Source: Spirochaetota bacterium
GTDB lineage: Bacteria > Spirochaetota > Spirochaetia > Treponematales > Treponemataceae
DNA length: 64,000 bases
Reading direction: 5' to 3'
Assembly (NCBI GenBank): GCA_023398165.1
Contig: JAEWSQ010000021.1
Location: 92,057 to 156,056, forward strand
Numbering within the stretch: position 1 is the stretch's first letter; the number at the start of each line of letters is the position of its first letter. The position numbers and the translations under genes were made by a program. This document shows positions 56,986 to 64,000 of the stretch, piece after piece. Under the pieces are notes generated by a model. That model searched no databases. It was not told where the DNA came from and saw only the letters and a program-made list of their open reading frames with translations.

Positions 56986-57348
56986 CTAGAATACTATTCC
57001 GGCTTTACGGGTGCCGTCTGCAAGGGCCTTCACTACACCATGGTAGAGATAACCGTTTCTGTCAAAAATTACTGTTGTAATTTTTTTCTCAGCAAGGCGT
57101 TTACCCATTGCTTCACCTAACTTCTCAGCACCTGCAATATTCGGTTTCACTGATGCAAATTCTTTTTCAAGTGTGGAAATTGCAGCAAGTGTTTTTCCGG
57201 CATCGTCATCTATTACCTGCACGTACAAATTACAGTTACTGCGTGTAACCGTCATGCGGGGACGTTCTGCAGTACCATGCAAGCGCTTGCGGATGTGAAT
57301 CTTTCTCTTAAGACGTTTTCTGTCTTTGTCATTAAGTTTTTTGAACAT
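56986..57348 (-). CDS. rplR: 50S ribosomal protein L18
   Basis: L18 binds 5S rRNA with L5 in the central protuberance. The 120-residue protein has 'RKIHIRKRLHGTAERPRMTV' as its basic N-terminal region (about 15-34), and 'NLYVQVIDDDAGKTLAA' (about 41) and the C-terminal 'FDRNGYLYHGVVKALADG' (about 95). Length and order (between rplF and rpsE) are standard. Confidence 0.97.
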   Translation of the reverse strand: MFKKLNDKDRKRLKRKIHIRKRLHGTAERPRMTVTRSNCNLYVQVIDDDAGKTLAAISTLEKEFASVKPNIAGAEKLGEAMGKRLAEKKITTVIFDRNGYLYHGVVKALADGTRKAGIVF

Positions 57349-57360
57349 ATTGCTTCACCC

Positions 57361-57900
57361 TTATTTGACGCCGGATTTTCCGACTTTCCTTCTAATGGTT
57401 TCAGTTTCGTAACGAATACCCTTCCCCTTGTAAGGCTCAGGTTTTCTTAATTTACGAATTTCTGCTGCGTATTCACCGACAATCTGCTTATCGATACCGG
57501 TAATTGTAATCTTACCCTGGGCATCTGCAGTAACTGTCAGATTGGCAGGAATTCCTGCGATAAACTCATTGGAGTAACCAAGATTCATCACAAGGAGCTT
57601 TCCCTGAACTTCAGCACGGAAACCAACACCATTAATAATCAATACTTTGGTAAAACCAGCTGTAACACCGGTAACCATGTTTTTGATTAAACTTCTGTAC
57701 AAACCATGTGCTGAACGCGCAGGTTTTGTATCGTTTACTCTTTCAACAACAGCCTGATTATTTTCAACCTTGATTGTTACAAGGTCATTATAGTCCTGTG
57801 TAAGTTTTCCTTTCGGACCTTCCACAGTAATCATGCCAGATGATGCAGTAATTTTAACTCCCGCCGGTATTGAAACGGGAAGCTTACCTATTCTTGACAT
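57361..57900 (-). CDS. rplF: 50S ribosomal protein L6
   Basis: L6 lies near the base of the L7/L12 stalk and the factor-binding site. The 179-residue protein has two similar domains and the C-terminal signature 'RKPEPYKGKGIRYETE' (about 151-166). The N-terminus 'SRIGKLPVSIPAGVKI' is typical. It lies between rpsH and rplR, with 12-base gaps on each side. Confidence 0.97.
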   Translation of the reverse strand: MSRIGKLPVSIPAGVKITASSGMITVEGPKGKLTQDYNDLVTIKVENNQAVVERVNDTKPARSAHGLYRSLIKNMVTGVTAGFTKVLIINGVGFRAEVQGKLLVMNLGYSNEFIAGIPANLTVTADAQGKITITGIDKQIVGEYAAEIRKLRKPEPYKGKGIRYETETIRRKVGKSGVK

Positions 57901-57912
57901 AAGTTTCTCCTC

Positions 57913-58311
57913 TTACCAGACGGTGCAGATTAATTCACCACCAACCATCTTTTCGCTGGCTTTTTTGCCGGTTGTTACACCTAAAGATGTTGATACTATT
58001 ACTGTTCCGTATCCGTTATAAACACGGGGCAGATCCTTGTAACCGGAATATACACGGCGGCCGGGAGTAGAAATCTTCTGCAAACCATGTATTACGGGTG
58101 TATTTTGCTCATCATATTTTAAGAAAATACGAATAACATTTACACCGTCCTGATTAACCTTTTTAAAATTTTTGATATAACCTTCGGTCTTCAGAATTTT
58201 CACGATTTCCAACTTGAGTTTGGAAGTAGATACGTCTACCTTTTCGTGGCGGGCCATAGCCGCATTCCGTACCTTTGTAAGCATATCTGCTATGGGGTCT
58301 GAAACGCTCAT
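57913..58311 (-). CDS. rpsH: 30S ribosomal protein S8
   Basis: S8 binds helix 21 of 16S rRNA and is the repressor of the spc operon in Escherichia coli. The 132 residues start 'MSVSDPIADMLTKVRNAAMA', and the C-terminal 'VSTSLGVTTGKKASEKMVGG' (about 106-125) is the family signature. It follows rpsN by 16 bases. I did not identify an S8 binding-site mimic near rplE. Confidence 0.97.
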   Translation of the reverse strand: MSVSDPIADMLTKVRNAAMARHEKVDVSTSKLKLEIVKILKTEGYIKNFKKVNQDGVNVIRIFLKYDEQNTPVIHGLQKISTPGRRVYSGYKDLPRVYNGYGTVIVSTSLGVTTGKKASEKMVGGELICTVW

Positions 58312-58327
58312 ATTTTACTCCTACCTC

Positions 58328-58513
58328 TTACCAGCTGGATTTTGTGACGCCTGGTATCAGGCCTTCACTTGCTAACTTACGGAAGCATACACGACACATC
58401 TTGTATTTCCGTAAATATCCACGGGGGCGTCCGCATACCTGGCAACGGTTATATTTCCGTGTGCTGTACTTTGGAGTGCGGTTTGCCTTAATAATCATTG
58501 ATTTTTTAGCCAT
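58328..58513 (-). CDS. rpsN: 30S ribosomal protein S14, zinc-binding type Z
   Basis: The 61-residue form is the short, zinc-containing S14, with two CxxC pairs in 'CQVCGRPRGYLRKYKMCRVC' (about 24-43). Organisms that also carry a zinc-free long S14 switch between them in zinc shortage; only this one is visible here. 'RKLASEGLIPGVTKSSW' ends the protein as usual. It lies between rplE and rpsH. Confidence 0.97.
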   Translation of the reverse strand: MAKKSMIIKANRTPKYSTRKYNRCQVCGRPRGYLRKYKMCRVCFRKLASEGLIPGVTKSSW

Positions 58514-58524
58514 GAACTCCTACC

Positions 58525-59076
58525 TTACTTTTTGAAGGGCATTCCAAACTTGGTAAGAAGAGCACGGGCATCATTATCAGTTAGTGCACTGGTTACGATG
58601 TTTATATTCAAACCGGCGACTCTTTCGATTTTGTCGAAATCAATTTCCGGGAAGATAATTTGCTCGGTAATACCAAGAGAATAATTTCCGTGTCCATCAA
58701 AACCGTTTGCTTTAATGCCGCGGAAATCTTTAACGCGAGGTAATGCAACATTGATCAGACGATCAAGGAACTCATACATCTGAGCACCTCTTAATGTTAC
58801 CATTACACCAACTTCATTGCCCTCTCTAAGTTTGAAGTTCGCTATACTTTTTCTTGCCTTGGTTTTCACAGCCTTCTGACCTGTAATTGCTGTCAAGTCA
58901 GTTACTGCGGCGTCAAGGAGTTTCTTATTAGCGAGAGCTTCACCCACGCCCATGCTTACCACTATTTTTTTAACAGCAGGTATCTGCATGACGGACTTAT
59001 AGCCAAGCTCTTTGAAGAGCTCGGGGGCGATTGTGTCCTTATAGACTTTCTTAAGCCGGGGAACGTAATTACTCAT
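58525..59076 (-). CDS. rplE: 50S ribosomal protein L5
   Basis: L5 carries 5S rRNA into the 50S subunit and touches the P-site tRNA. The 183-residue protein begins 'MSNYVPRLKKVYKDTIAPEL'. 'KIVVSMGVGEALANKKLL' (about 37-54) and 'FPEIDFDKIERVAGLNI' (about 143) are conserved. The ATG at 59076 overlaps the rplX stop by one base (TAATG), which decides against a longer frame beginning at 59094. Confidence 0.97.
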   Translation of the reverse strand: MSNYVPRLKKVYKDTIAPELFKELGYKSVMQIPAVKKIVVSMGVGEALANKKLLDAAVTDLTAITGQKAVKTKARKSIANFKLREGNEVGVMVTLRGAQMYEFLDRLINVALPRVKDFRGIKANGFDGHGNYSLGITEQIIFPEIDFDKIERVAGLNINIVTSALTDNDARALLTKFGMPFKK

Positions 59077-59390
59077 TATAGTGTGTCTCCACATTTACGG
59101 CAGACTCTGGATTTTTTGTCGCCGTCGAGTTTATAACCAATTCTAGTAGGTCCGCATTTTTTGCAGACAATAGCAATATTTGAAATATTCAATGGTGCTT
59201 CAACTTCTGCTATTCCGCCGCGGTCCTGCTGATTTCTTTTTTTCATCGCTTTTTTAACAAGATTAACACCGGCAACAATGACTCTGTCCTTATCCCGGAT
59301 TACGCGAATAACTGATCCGCGTTTTCCCTTGTCTTTACCAGCAATTACTTCTACAGTGTCGTCCTTACGGATCTTGAACTTCTTTTCCAT
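59076..59390 (-). CDS. rplX: 50S ribosomal protein L24
   Basis: L24 is an early 50S assembly protein near the tunnel exit. The 104 residues include the KOW motif 'KDDTVEVIAGKDKGKRGSVI' (about 9-28). The C-terminus has two CxxC pairs ('CKKCGPTRIG', 'CRKCGDTL') that may bind zinc. Its stop overlaps the rplE ATG, so the two are coupled. Confidence 0.96.
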   Translation of the reverse strand: MEKKFKIRKDDTVEVIAGKDKGKRGSVIRVIRDKDRVIVAGVNLVKKAMKKRNQQDRGGIAEVEAPLNISNIAIVCKKCGPTRIGYKLDGDKKSRVCRKCGDTL

Positions 59391-59417
59391 ACTGTCAATT
59401 CTCCTTAAGAACCTTAA

Positions 59418-59786
59418 TTAAAGAACTTCCGGTGCGAGAGATACAATTTTCATGTAATCCATATCGCGGAGCTCACGGGCAACCGGGCCGAAAACGCGTT
59501 TTCCTTTCGGATTCTTATTCGCATCGATAATAACGCAGGCATTATCATCAAAACGGATATATGTTCCGTCAGGTCTGCGGTATTCCTTAGAAATACGCAC
59601 AATAACAGCTTTTTCTACCGTACCTTTTTTAATAGTAGATGTCGGAATAGCATCCTTGACAGCTACAACAATTACGTCGCCAATACTGGCATATCTGCGG
59701 TGTGAACCGCCGATAACCTTAATGCACTGAACCACTTTCGCGCCAGAGTTATCAGCAACGTTCAAATATGACTGCATCTGAATCAT
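59418..59786 (-). CDS. rplN: 50S ribosomal protein L14
   Basis: L14 forms intersubunit bridges and is the docking site for silencing factor RsfS. The 122-residue protein begins 'MIQMQSYLNVADNSGAK' and has 'RRYASIGDVIVVAVKDAIP' (about 31-49) and 'FDDNACVIIDANKNPKGKR' (about 78-96). GAGGAG precedes the ATG. It lies between rpsQ and rplX. Confidence 0.97.
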   Translation of the reverse strand: MIQMQSYLNVADNSGAKVVQCIKVIGGSHRRYASIGDVIVVAVKDAIPTSTIKKGTVEKAVIVRISKEYRRPDGTYIRFDDNACVIIDANKNPKGKRVFGPVARELRDMDYMKIVSLAPEVL

Positions 59787-59798
59787 AGCATTCTCCTC

Positions 59799-60071
59799 TT
59801 ACTTCGCACGTTCAATGATTTCTGCAAGTCTCCAGCATTTTTCTCTGCTGAGAGGTCTGCATTCCACGATTTTAACTTTGTCGCCGATATGCGCATCATT
59901 AAGTTCATCATGGGCCTTGTATTTTTTGACACTCGTAACATACTTTTTATAAAGTCTATGCAGTTTCTTTGTAGTTATTGAAACAACAATGGTTTTATCC
60001 ATTTTATCGCTGGTTACAATACCGACAAATGAACGATTAGTACCTTTAGCTTGAACTGTTTGTTCTTCCAC
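59799..60071 (-). CDS. rpsQ: 30S ribosomal protein S17
   Basis: S17 is a primary 16S rRNA-binding protein of the 30S body. In 90 residues it shows the OB-fold motifs 'GIVTSDKMDKTIVVSI' (about 17-32), 'YKKYVTSVKKYKAHDE' (about 41) and 'IGDKVKIVECRPLSREKCWR' (about 62-81). It follows rpmC by 10 bases. Confidence 0.97.
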   Translation of the reverse strand: MEEQTVQAKGTNRSFVGIVTSDKMDKTIVVSITTKKLHRLYKKYVTSVKKYKAHDELNDAHIGDKVKIVECRPLSREKCWRLAEIIERAK

Positions 60072-60081
60072 GGGTCAACTC

Positions 60082-60282
60082 CTACTTGTCCATACCGGCA
60101 ATTTCTTTCTGCCGGATAAGCGTATTCATGGCTGCAATTTCGCGGCGCATTAAACGCTTCTGCAATGGATTTTCTACATGTCCGATTACCATCTGGAACC
60201 GGAGATCCATATACTTCTTTTTAAGCTCATTCCGCTTTACAACGAGTTCGGAATAAGACAATTCTTTTTCTTTCTTTGCCAT
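60082..60282 (-). CDS. rpmC: 50S ribosomal protein L29
   Basis: The 66-residue, mostly helical protein sits at the tunnel exit, where trigger factor and SRP dock. 'LKKKYMDLRFQMVIGHVENP' (about 16-35) and 'RLMRREIAAMNTLIRQKE' (about 43-60) are the family helices. It lies between rplP and rpsQ, with 9- and 10-base gaps. Confidence 0.96.
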   Translation of the reverse strand: MAKKEKELSYSELVVKRNELKKKYMDLRFQMVIGHVENPLQKRLMRREIAAMNTLIRQKEIAGMDK

Positions 60283-60291
60283 ACTGACTCC

Positions 60292-60711
60292 TTACTGAAC
60301 GTCGTTGCGGTATGCAATTTTTGTTTTGAACGGCAATTTACTGCCGGCCAAAGTAACTGCACTTTCAGCTATATCTCTTTCAACCCCGCCGATTTCAAAC
60401 AATATTTGTCCGGGTTTTATGACAGCTACCCAGTATTCCGGAGCGCCTTTTCCCTTTCCCTGTCTTGTTTCAGCCGGTTTTTTTGTATAGGGTTTGTCAG
60501 GAAATATTCTAATCCAAACCTGACCCTTACGGTTGATTTTGCGGTTTAAAGCAACACGGGCTGCTTCAATTTGACGGGCTGTAAGCCAAAACGGTTCTGT
60601 TGCAACTAATGCAATATCACCGAAATCCAGATTACAACCTCGTGTGGCATTACCGTGAATTCTTCCGCGCTGCACTTTTCTGTGCATTACTCTTTTAGGA
60701 CTAAGTGCCAT
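60292..60711 (-). CDS. rplP: 50S ribosomal protein L16
   Basis: L16 organises the A-site tRNA region and late 50S assembly. The 139-residue protein begins 'MALSPKRVMHRKVQRGRIHG' and has 'TARQIEAARVALNRKINRKG' (about 44-63), 'IRIFPDKPYTKKPAETRQGK' (about 67-86) and 'GAPEYWVAVIKPGQILFE'. GGAG lies seven bases before the ATG. It starts three bases after rpsC ends. Confidence 0.97.
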   Translation of the reverse strand: MALSPKRVMHRKVQRGRIHGNATRGCNLDFGDIALVATEPFWLTARQIEAARVALNRKINRKGQVWIRIFPDKPYTKKPAETRQGKGKGAPEYWVAVIKPGQILFEIGGVERDIAESAVTLAGSKLPFKTKIAYRNDVQ

Positions 60712-60714
60712 TGA

Positions 60715-61476
60715 CTAACTCCTTGAAGATTTTGCACTGCGGCTTGCACGTGCAGGTTTTTCACTTCTTTCTGAACCCTCTGCACGATCTGTACGTTCAC
60801 GTCTTTTTTTAAGGAGCTGTCCCGCATCCTCATTCTGATCGTGACCATACATCATTCCATTATAAACCCATACCTTAACACCGATTTTTCCGAATGTTGT
60901 ATGTGCTTCAGCAAAACCATAATCTATGTCTGCACGAAGCGTATGAAGAGGAACACGTCCTTCCTTATGCTCTTCAGTACGAGACATTTCAGCTCCGCCC
61001 AAGCGGCCGCTGATGCGAATTTTTACACCTTGAGATCCTGCTTTCATTGCATTGCCGCTTGCCTGCTTAAGAGCCTTACGGAAAGAACCGCGGCCTACAA
61101 GCTGTCTTGCAACATTCTGTGCAATTAAAGAAGCATTTACTTCAGCTCTCTTAATCTCTTTGATCTTAATTTGAACTTTCTTAGTAATGTTCTTCTGAAT
61201 CTCAACGCCAATTTTTTCAATATTTGCGCCCTTAACGCCGATGATGACGCCCGGCCGTGCTGTATGAATTACGATTGTAACACGCTGAGGATGACGAACA
61301 ATTTCAATCTCTGCAATATCAGCGTTTTTGCATTCCGGCAGTTCCTGAACCATCTTCCTGATTTTAAGATCTTCATGCAGTAAATCTGCATATTCACGAG
61401 GATCTGCATACCAGCGAGATTGCCAGGTTTTGTTAATACCAAGGCGCAGTCCTATTGGATGTACTTTCTGTCCCAC
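60715..61476 (-). CDS. rpsC: 30S ribosomal protein S3
   Basis: S3 lines the mRNA entry channel. The 253-residue protein begins at the GTG at 61476 (GQKVHPIGLRLG follows the initiator), with GGGGG six bases upstream; the frame can be extended to 61500 but that runs into rplV. The KH domain has 'PGVIIGVKGANIEKIG' (about 68-83). The C-terminal domain includes 'GVKIRISGRLGGAEMSR' (about 159-175). An Arg/Ser/Ala-rich tail of about 35 residues ends the protein, longer than in Escherichia coli. Confidence 0.96.
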   Translation of the reverse strand: MGQKVHPIGLRLGINKTWQSRWYADPREYADLLHEDLKIRKMVQELPECKNADIAEIEIVRHPQRVTIVIHTARPGVIIGVKGANIEKIGVEIQKNITKKVQIKIKEIKRAEVNASLIAQNVARQLVGRGSFRKALKQASGNAMKAGSQGVKIRISGRLGGAEMSRTEEHKEGRVPLHTLRADIDYGFAEAHTTFGKIGVKVWVYNGMMYGHDQNEDAGQLLKKRRERTDRAEGSERSEKPARASRSAKSSRS

Positions 61477-61477
61477 G

Positions 61478-61834
61478 TTATTCCCCCGCCTTTTCAGCAA
61501 CTACGACGGTAATATGACACATACGTCTTAAAAGCATATCTGCTCTACCGCGTGCACGATACCAGATTCTTTTGAGTCGAGGACCTTCGTCAATACGAAT
61601 TTCCTTAACATAAAGCATATCTTCATCAAGCTTTTTGTTTGCAAAAAGTGCATTTGCAACAGCAGACTTCATCGTACTACGAATAAGTTCTGCACCTTTT
61701 TGCGGCATATTCTCGAGAATAGCCATAGCCTCTGAACAGGTCCTTCTCTTAATTACATTTGCCACAGGGCGAACCTTTGTCGGCGATGCAATAAGGAATT
61801 TTGTAGTGGCTATATATCCGCTTTTTTCAGCCAT
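61478..61834 (-). CDS. rplV: 50S ribosomal protein L22
   Basis: L22 reaches into the exit tunnel with a beta-hairpin, where macrolide-resistance changes occur in other bacteria. The 118-residue protein has 'SPTKVRPVANVIKRRTCSEA' (about 15-34) and the hairpin region 'YVKEIRIDEGPRLKRIWYRARGRA' in outline (about 76-99). The start is uncertain by a few codons: ATGs at 61834 and 61837 follow AGGTGG, and a GTG at 61843 is also in frame. I chose 61834 for spacing. Confidence 0.94.
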   Translation of the reverse strand: MAEKSGYIATTKFLIASPTKVRPVANVIKRRTCSEAMAILENMPQKGAELIRSTMKSAVANALFANKKLDEDMLYVKEIRIDEGPRLKRIWYRARGRADMLLRRMCHITVVVAEKAGE

Positions 61835-61843
61835 CATATCCAC

Positions 61844-62125
61844 CTATTTCTTCCCAGCTTTGTTATCTGAACCAGCATGACCACGGAATATACGTGTAGG
61901 AGAAAACTCGCCGAGCTTGTGGCCTACGAGGTTTTCTGTAACATACACAGGTACCCATGACTTACCATTATACACAGAGATGGTATTACCTACCATTTCA
62001 GGAATAATCGTAGAACAGCGGGAATATGTCTTAATCATCTTCCTGTCTGTCGCTTTGTTCATTTCAATAACCTTTTTGTAAAGACTCTTTTCAATGAAAG
62101 GGCCTTTCTTAACAGATCTTGACAC
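61844..62125 (-). CDS. rpsS: 30S ribosomal protein S19
   Basis: S19 binds the 30S head with S13. The 93-residue protein reads 'SRSVKKGPFIEKSLYKKV' after the initiator and has the signature 'STIIPEMVGNTISVYNGK' (about 38-55) and 'GHKLGEFSPTRIFRGHAG' (about 68-85). The start codon is GTG with AGGAG upstream. It lies between rplB and rplV. Confidence 0.97.
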   Translation of the reverse strand: MSRSVKKGPFIEKSLYKKVIEMNKATDRKMIKTYSRCSTIIPEMVGNTISVYNGKSWVPVYVTENLVGHKLGEFSPTRIFRGHAGSDNKAGKK

Positions 62126-62142
62126 GGTTATCTCCTATCCAA

Positions 62143-62967
62143 CTACTTCTTTCGGCGCGAGACAATAAAATTGCTCGAAACCTTCCGCTTCTTGCGGGTT
62201 TTGTATCCACGGCAAGGCTGTCCCCATGGAGTAACAGGGTTACGTCCTTTACCGGCACCTTCACCACCACCAAGCGGATGATCAACCGGGTTCATTGCCA
62301 TACCGCGAACTGACGGACGAATACCTCTCCATCTGCTGCGTCCAGCTTTACCCAGCTGCGCATTCATACGGTCTTCATTACCTACGATACCGATAGTAGC
62401 ATAGCATTTTTTATGTACCAGACGAACTTCACTTGACGGAAGGCGGATAGTAACATATTCCCCTTCCTTTGCCGCGACAAGTGCACTAGCGCCGGCAGAC
62501 CGTGCCAACTGTCCACCGCGACCGAGAGTTAACTCGATGTTATGAACAGTAAATCCTACAGGAATTGCTTCCAAAGGAAGAGCATTTCCAACAGTTGGAG
62601 CTGCATTTTCGCCGGAAAGTATTTTCTGGCCTACTTCTAATCCTTTTGGAGCAATAATATAACGTTTATCACCGTCAGCATAGAAAATAAGAGCAATATT
62701 TGCACTGCGGTTTGGATCATATTCGATTGTACGAACAGTTCCAGGAATGCCGTGCTTATCTCTTTTAAAATCTATATCGCGGTACTTCCGCTTGTGTCCG
62801 CCGCCTTGGTGACGTACTGAAATACGTCCCTGAGCACCGCGTCCACCATGCGATTTTAAACCACTTGTTAAACTCTTCTCAGGTCTGTCAGTGGTTAATT
62901 CATCGCGCCGCAGGTCGATTCGTGTTCGAGTACCCGCGGTTATCGGCTTATATACTTTAAGAGCCAT
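62143..62967 (-). CDS. rplB: 50S ribosomal protein L2
   Basis: L2 is close to the peptidyl-transferase centre and needed for subunit joining. The 274-residue protein begins 'MALKVYKPITAGTRTRID'. The essential His lies in the conserved 'MNPVDHPLGGGEGAGKGRN' region (about 224-242), followed by 'TPWGQPCRGYKTRKKRK'. GGGGAA precedes the ATG. It lies between rplW and rpsS. Confidence 0.97.
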   Translation of the reverse strand: MALKVYKPITAGTRTRIDLRRDELTTDRPEKSLTSGLKSHGGRGAQGRISVRHQGGGHKRKYRDIDFKRDKHGIPGTVRTIEYDPNRSANIALIFYADGDKRYIIAPKGLEVGQKILSGENAAPTVGNALPLEAIPVGFTVHNIELTLGRGGQLARSAGASALVAAKEGEYVTIRLPSSEVRLVHKKCYATIGIVGNEDRMNAQLGKAGRSRWRGIRPSVRGMAMNPVDHPLGGGEGAGKGRNPVTPWGQPCRGYKTRKKRKVSSNFIVSRRKK

Positions 62968-62999
62968 TTAGGTTCCCCTTCTCTAACGCGGTCGAAAGG

Positions 63000-63284
63000 C
63001 TAGACGCCCTCGAACACCTTGATTGTTTCGCCAGGCGCAAGCTTGACGATCGCCTTCTTCCAACTGGAAGTTCTGCCGGGTCTATAGCGAACCCGCTTCA
63101 TCTTTCCATACACATTCATTACAGTGCAATCAATAACTTTTACACCGAAAAGTTTGCGTACTGCTTCTTTGATTTCGTACTTGTTTGCTTCAGGATGTAC
63201 TTTAAATACATATTTACCTTCTTCGCGCAACAAGGTTGCCTTTTCAGACAACACAGGCTCAACAAGGATATCTTCTAATACCAT
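63000..63284 (-). CDS. rplW: 50S ribosomal protein L23
   Basis: L23 at the tunnel exit is the docking site for trigger factor and SRP. The 94-residue protein shows 'EPVLSEKATLLREEGKYVFK' (about 8-27) and 'ANKYEIKEAVRKLFGVKV' (about 32-49), with the basic 'KRVRYRPGRTSSWKKAIVKL' near the end. Its ATG overlaps the rplD stop by one base. Confidence 0.97.
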   Translation of the reverse strand: MVLEDILVEPVLSEKATLLREEGKYVFKVHPEANKYEIKEAVRKLFGVKVIDCTVMNVYGKMKRVRYRPGRTSSWKKAIVKLAPGETIKVFEGV

Positions 63285-63925
63285 TATTTTGCCTCCTCAT
63301 CTTCACAAAAGAAATTTGAAAGATTTTTTGCAGCACTTTCGAGCATAATCACTTTCTGTCCATAGAACAGATCATGTGCACGAAGGCGGTTATAGGATAG
63401 GAAAGAAAGAGTAGGAATATTATTTCCTGCACGTTTAATCATAGCATCATTATCTTTCAGAACAATTACCGTTCTGTATTCATCTTTGATGAAATTTTTT
63501 AAAACTTGTGCTAAATCTTTTGTCTTTCCGCTTTCTACTGTAAAATCTTCTACAATTGTAAGTCTGTCGCTTTGAGCTTTCATACTCAAAATAGACTTCA
63601 TTGCTAAACGCTTCACCTTTTTGGGTAAAACGAAACTAAAATCACGTGGTTTTGGACCGAAGATTACTCCGCCGCCTCTTAAAAGAGGAGACTTTTTATC
63701 ACCACGGCGGGCATTACCAGTACCCTTCTGCTTATACGGCTTAGCATTGCTGCCGTGAACCTCAGAACGGTCCTTTGTACAAGCTGTTCCAACACGTTTA
63801 TTGGCTAATTCATTATTGATGGCGTAGTAGATGACATCTTCATTGACCGGAAGGCCGAATACGTTATCATCAAGGTTAATTGTCCTTAGTTCTTTGCCAT
63901 CGACTGAATAGACTTTCTTTTCCAT
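63284..63925 (-). CDS. rplD: 50S ribosomal protein L4
   Basis: L4 extends a loop into the exit tunnel and, in Escherichia coli, represses the S10 operon. The 213-residue protein has 'GTACTKDRSEVHGSNAKPYK' (about 46-65) and the tunnel loop 'QKGTGNARRGDKKSPLLRGG' (about 66-85). The C-terminal half is the usual Rossmann-like domain. It follows rplC by 15 bases and its stop overlaps the rplW start. Confidence 0.97.
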   Translation of the reverse strand: MEKKVYSVDGKELRTINLDDNVFGLPVNEDVIYYAINNELANKRVGTACTKDRSEVHGSNAKPYKQKGTGNARRGDKKSPLLRGGGVIFGPKPRDFSFVLPKKVKRLAMKSILSMKAQSDRLTIVEDFTVESGKTKDLAQVLKNFIKDEYRTVIVLKDNDAMIKRAGNNIPTLSFLSYNRLRAHDLFYGQKVIMLESAAKNLSNFFCEDEEAK

Positions 63926-63940
63926 CTGTCTTCCTCGTCG

Positions 63941-64000
63941 TTAGAATTCTTTCTTTACCGCGGACTTGATGATCAGCGTACAGTCTTTATTCCCGGGCAC
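63941..64000 (-). CDS. rplC: 50S ribosomal protein L3, C-terminal fragment (cut by window edge)
   Basis: The last 19 codons and the TAA stop are present. They encode VPGNKDCTLIIKSAVKKEF, matching the 'VPG...D(L/I)(I/V)(V/I)K.A' ending of L3. The gene continues beyond base 64000, and its location directly before rplD fits the S10 operon. The operon promoter and rpsJ lie outside the window. Confidence 0.9.
   Translation of the reverse strand: MPGNKDCTLIIKSAVKKEF

Noticed and set aside
60841..61128. A 95-codon plus-strand frame inside rpsC
   Set aside because: It is a shadow of the ribosomal protein gene, with no start signal.
1..64000. Mobile elements, CRISPR arrays, tRNA or rRNA genes
   Set aside because: I saw no transposase, integrase, regular repeat array, cloverleaf or rRNA sequence in the window. 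A dedicated tRNA or ncRNA search could still find something small.

Overview
The window looks like a stretch of spirochaete chromosome, most likely Treponema or a close relative, from a fermentative anaerobe. This rests on protein resemblance and gene order recalled from treponemes: metK next to a small CBM48 protein and an ApbE lipoprotein, ptsN next to a conserved unknown, a MurA with Asp in place of the catalytic Cys, and secY followed directly by rpmJ with no adk, map or infA. No database search was possible. I see no rRNA, tRNA, insertion sequence, prophage or CRISPR array. Genes are packed tightly, and several convergent pairs overlap at their 3' ends.

Layout. 1-5.9 kb: a membrane-anchored TPR protein with a possible Mrr-like C-terminus, rsmG, an acyl-CoA synthetase, an NlpC/P60 hydrolase with a beta-rich tail, and a lipoprotein. 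5.9-11.1 kb: an operon for a multi-subunit, probably electron-bifurcating [FeFe]-hydrogenase (hndA, a lone HATPase protein, hndB, hndC, hndD), closed by a strong terminator. 11.1-14.3 kb: slyX and a divergent two-component pair whose kinase senses through a cytoplasmic LacI-type ligand domain. 14.3-20.2 kb: mscS, nth, metK, a CBM48 protein, apbE and aspS. 20.2-25.1 kb: a Wza/Wzz-like pair, an HlyIII protein, an rRNA methyltransferase and a YchJ protein. 25.2-31.3 kb: pepT and murA, then a DnaJ-domain membrane protein and two multi-pass membrane proteins on the other strand. 31.3-31.6 kb: an AT-rich gap with three DnaA-box matches and a repeated motif. 31.6-40.7 kb: STAS, SDR and TrmJ proteins, a sigma-54 activator without an HTH, WecG/TagA, RsmE, CtpA, a MinD-type ATPase and Lgt. 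40.7-46.1 kb: tkt, ptsN and its unknown neighbour, an hsp20 gene behind a near-perfect sigma-54 promoter, and a CBS-ACT protein. 46.1-50.9 kb: a complete LivKHMGF branched-chain amino-acid importer with an intercistronic terminator after livK. 51.0-64.0 kb: the S10-spc-alpha ribosomal protein cluster, transcribed right to left from rplC (cut by the window edge) to rplQ, followed by a 58-aa zinc-ribbon gene and a terminator.

Two regulatory themes stand out. First, about ten genes that begin a transcript lack a Shine-Dalgarno sequence and carry a -10-like hexamer 6-8 bases before the start codon, which points to leaderless mRNAs. This pattern also helped me choose several start codons. Second, hsp20 appears to depend on sigma-54, with TGTCA/TGACA half-sites upstream, in a window that also carries a sigma-54 activator lacking its own DNA-binding domain.
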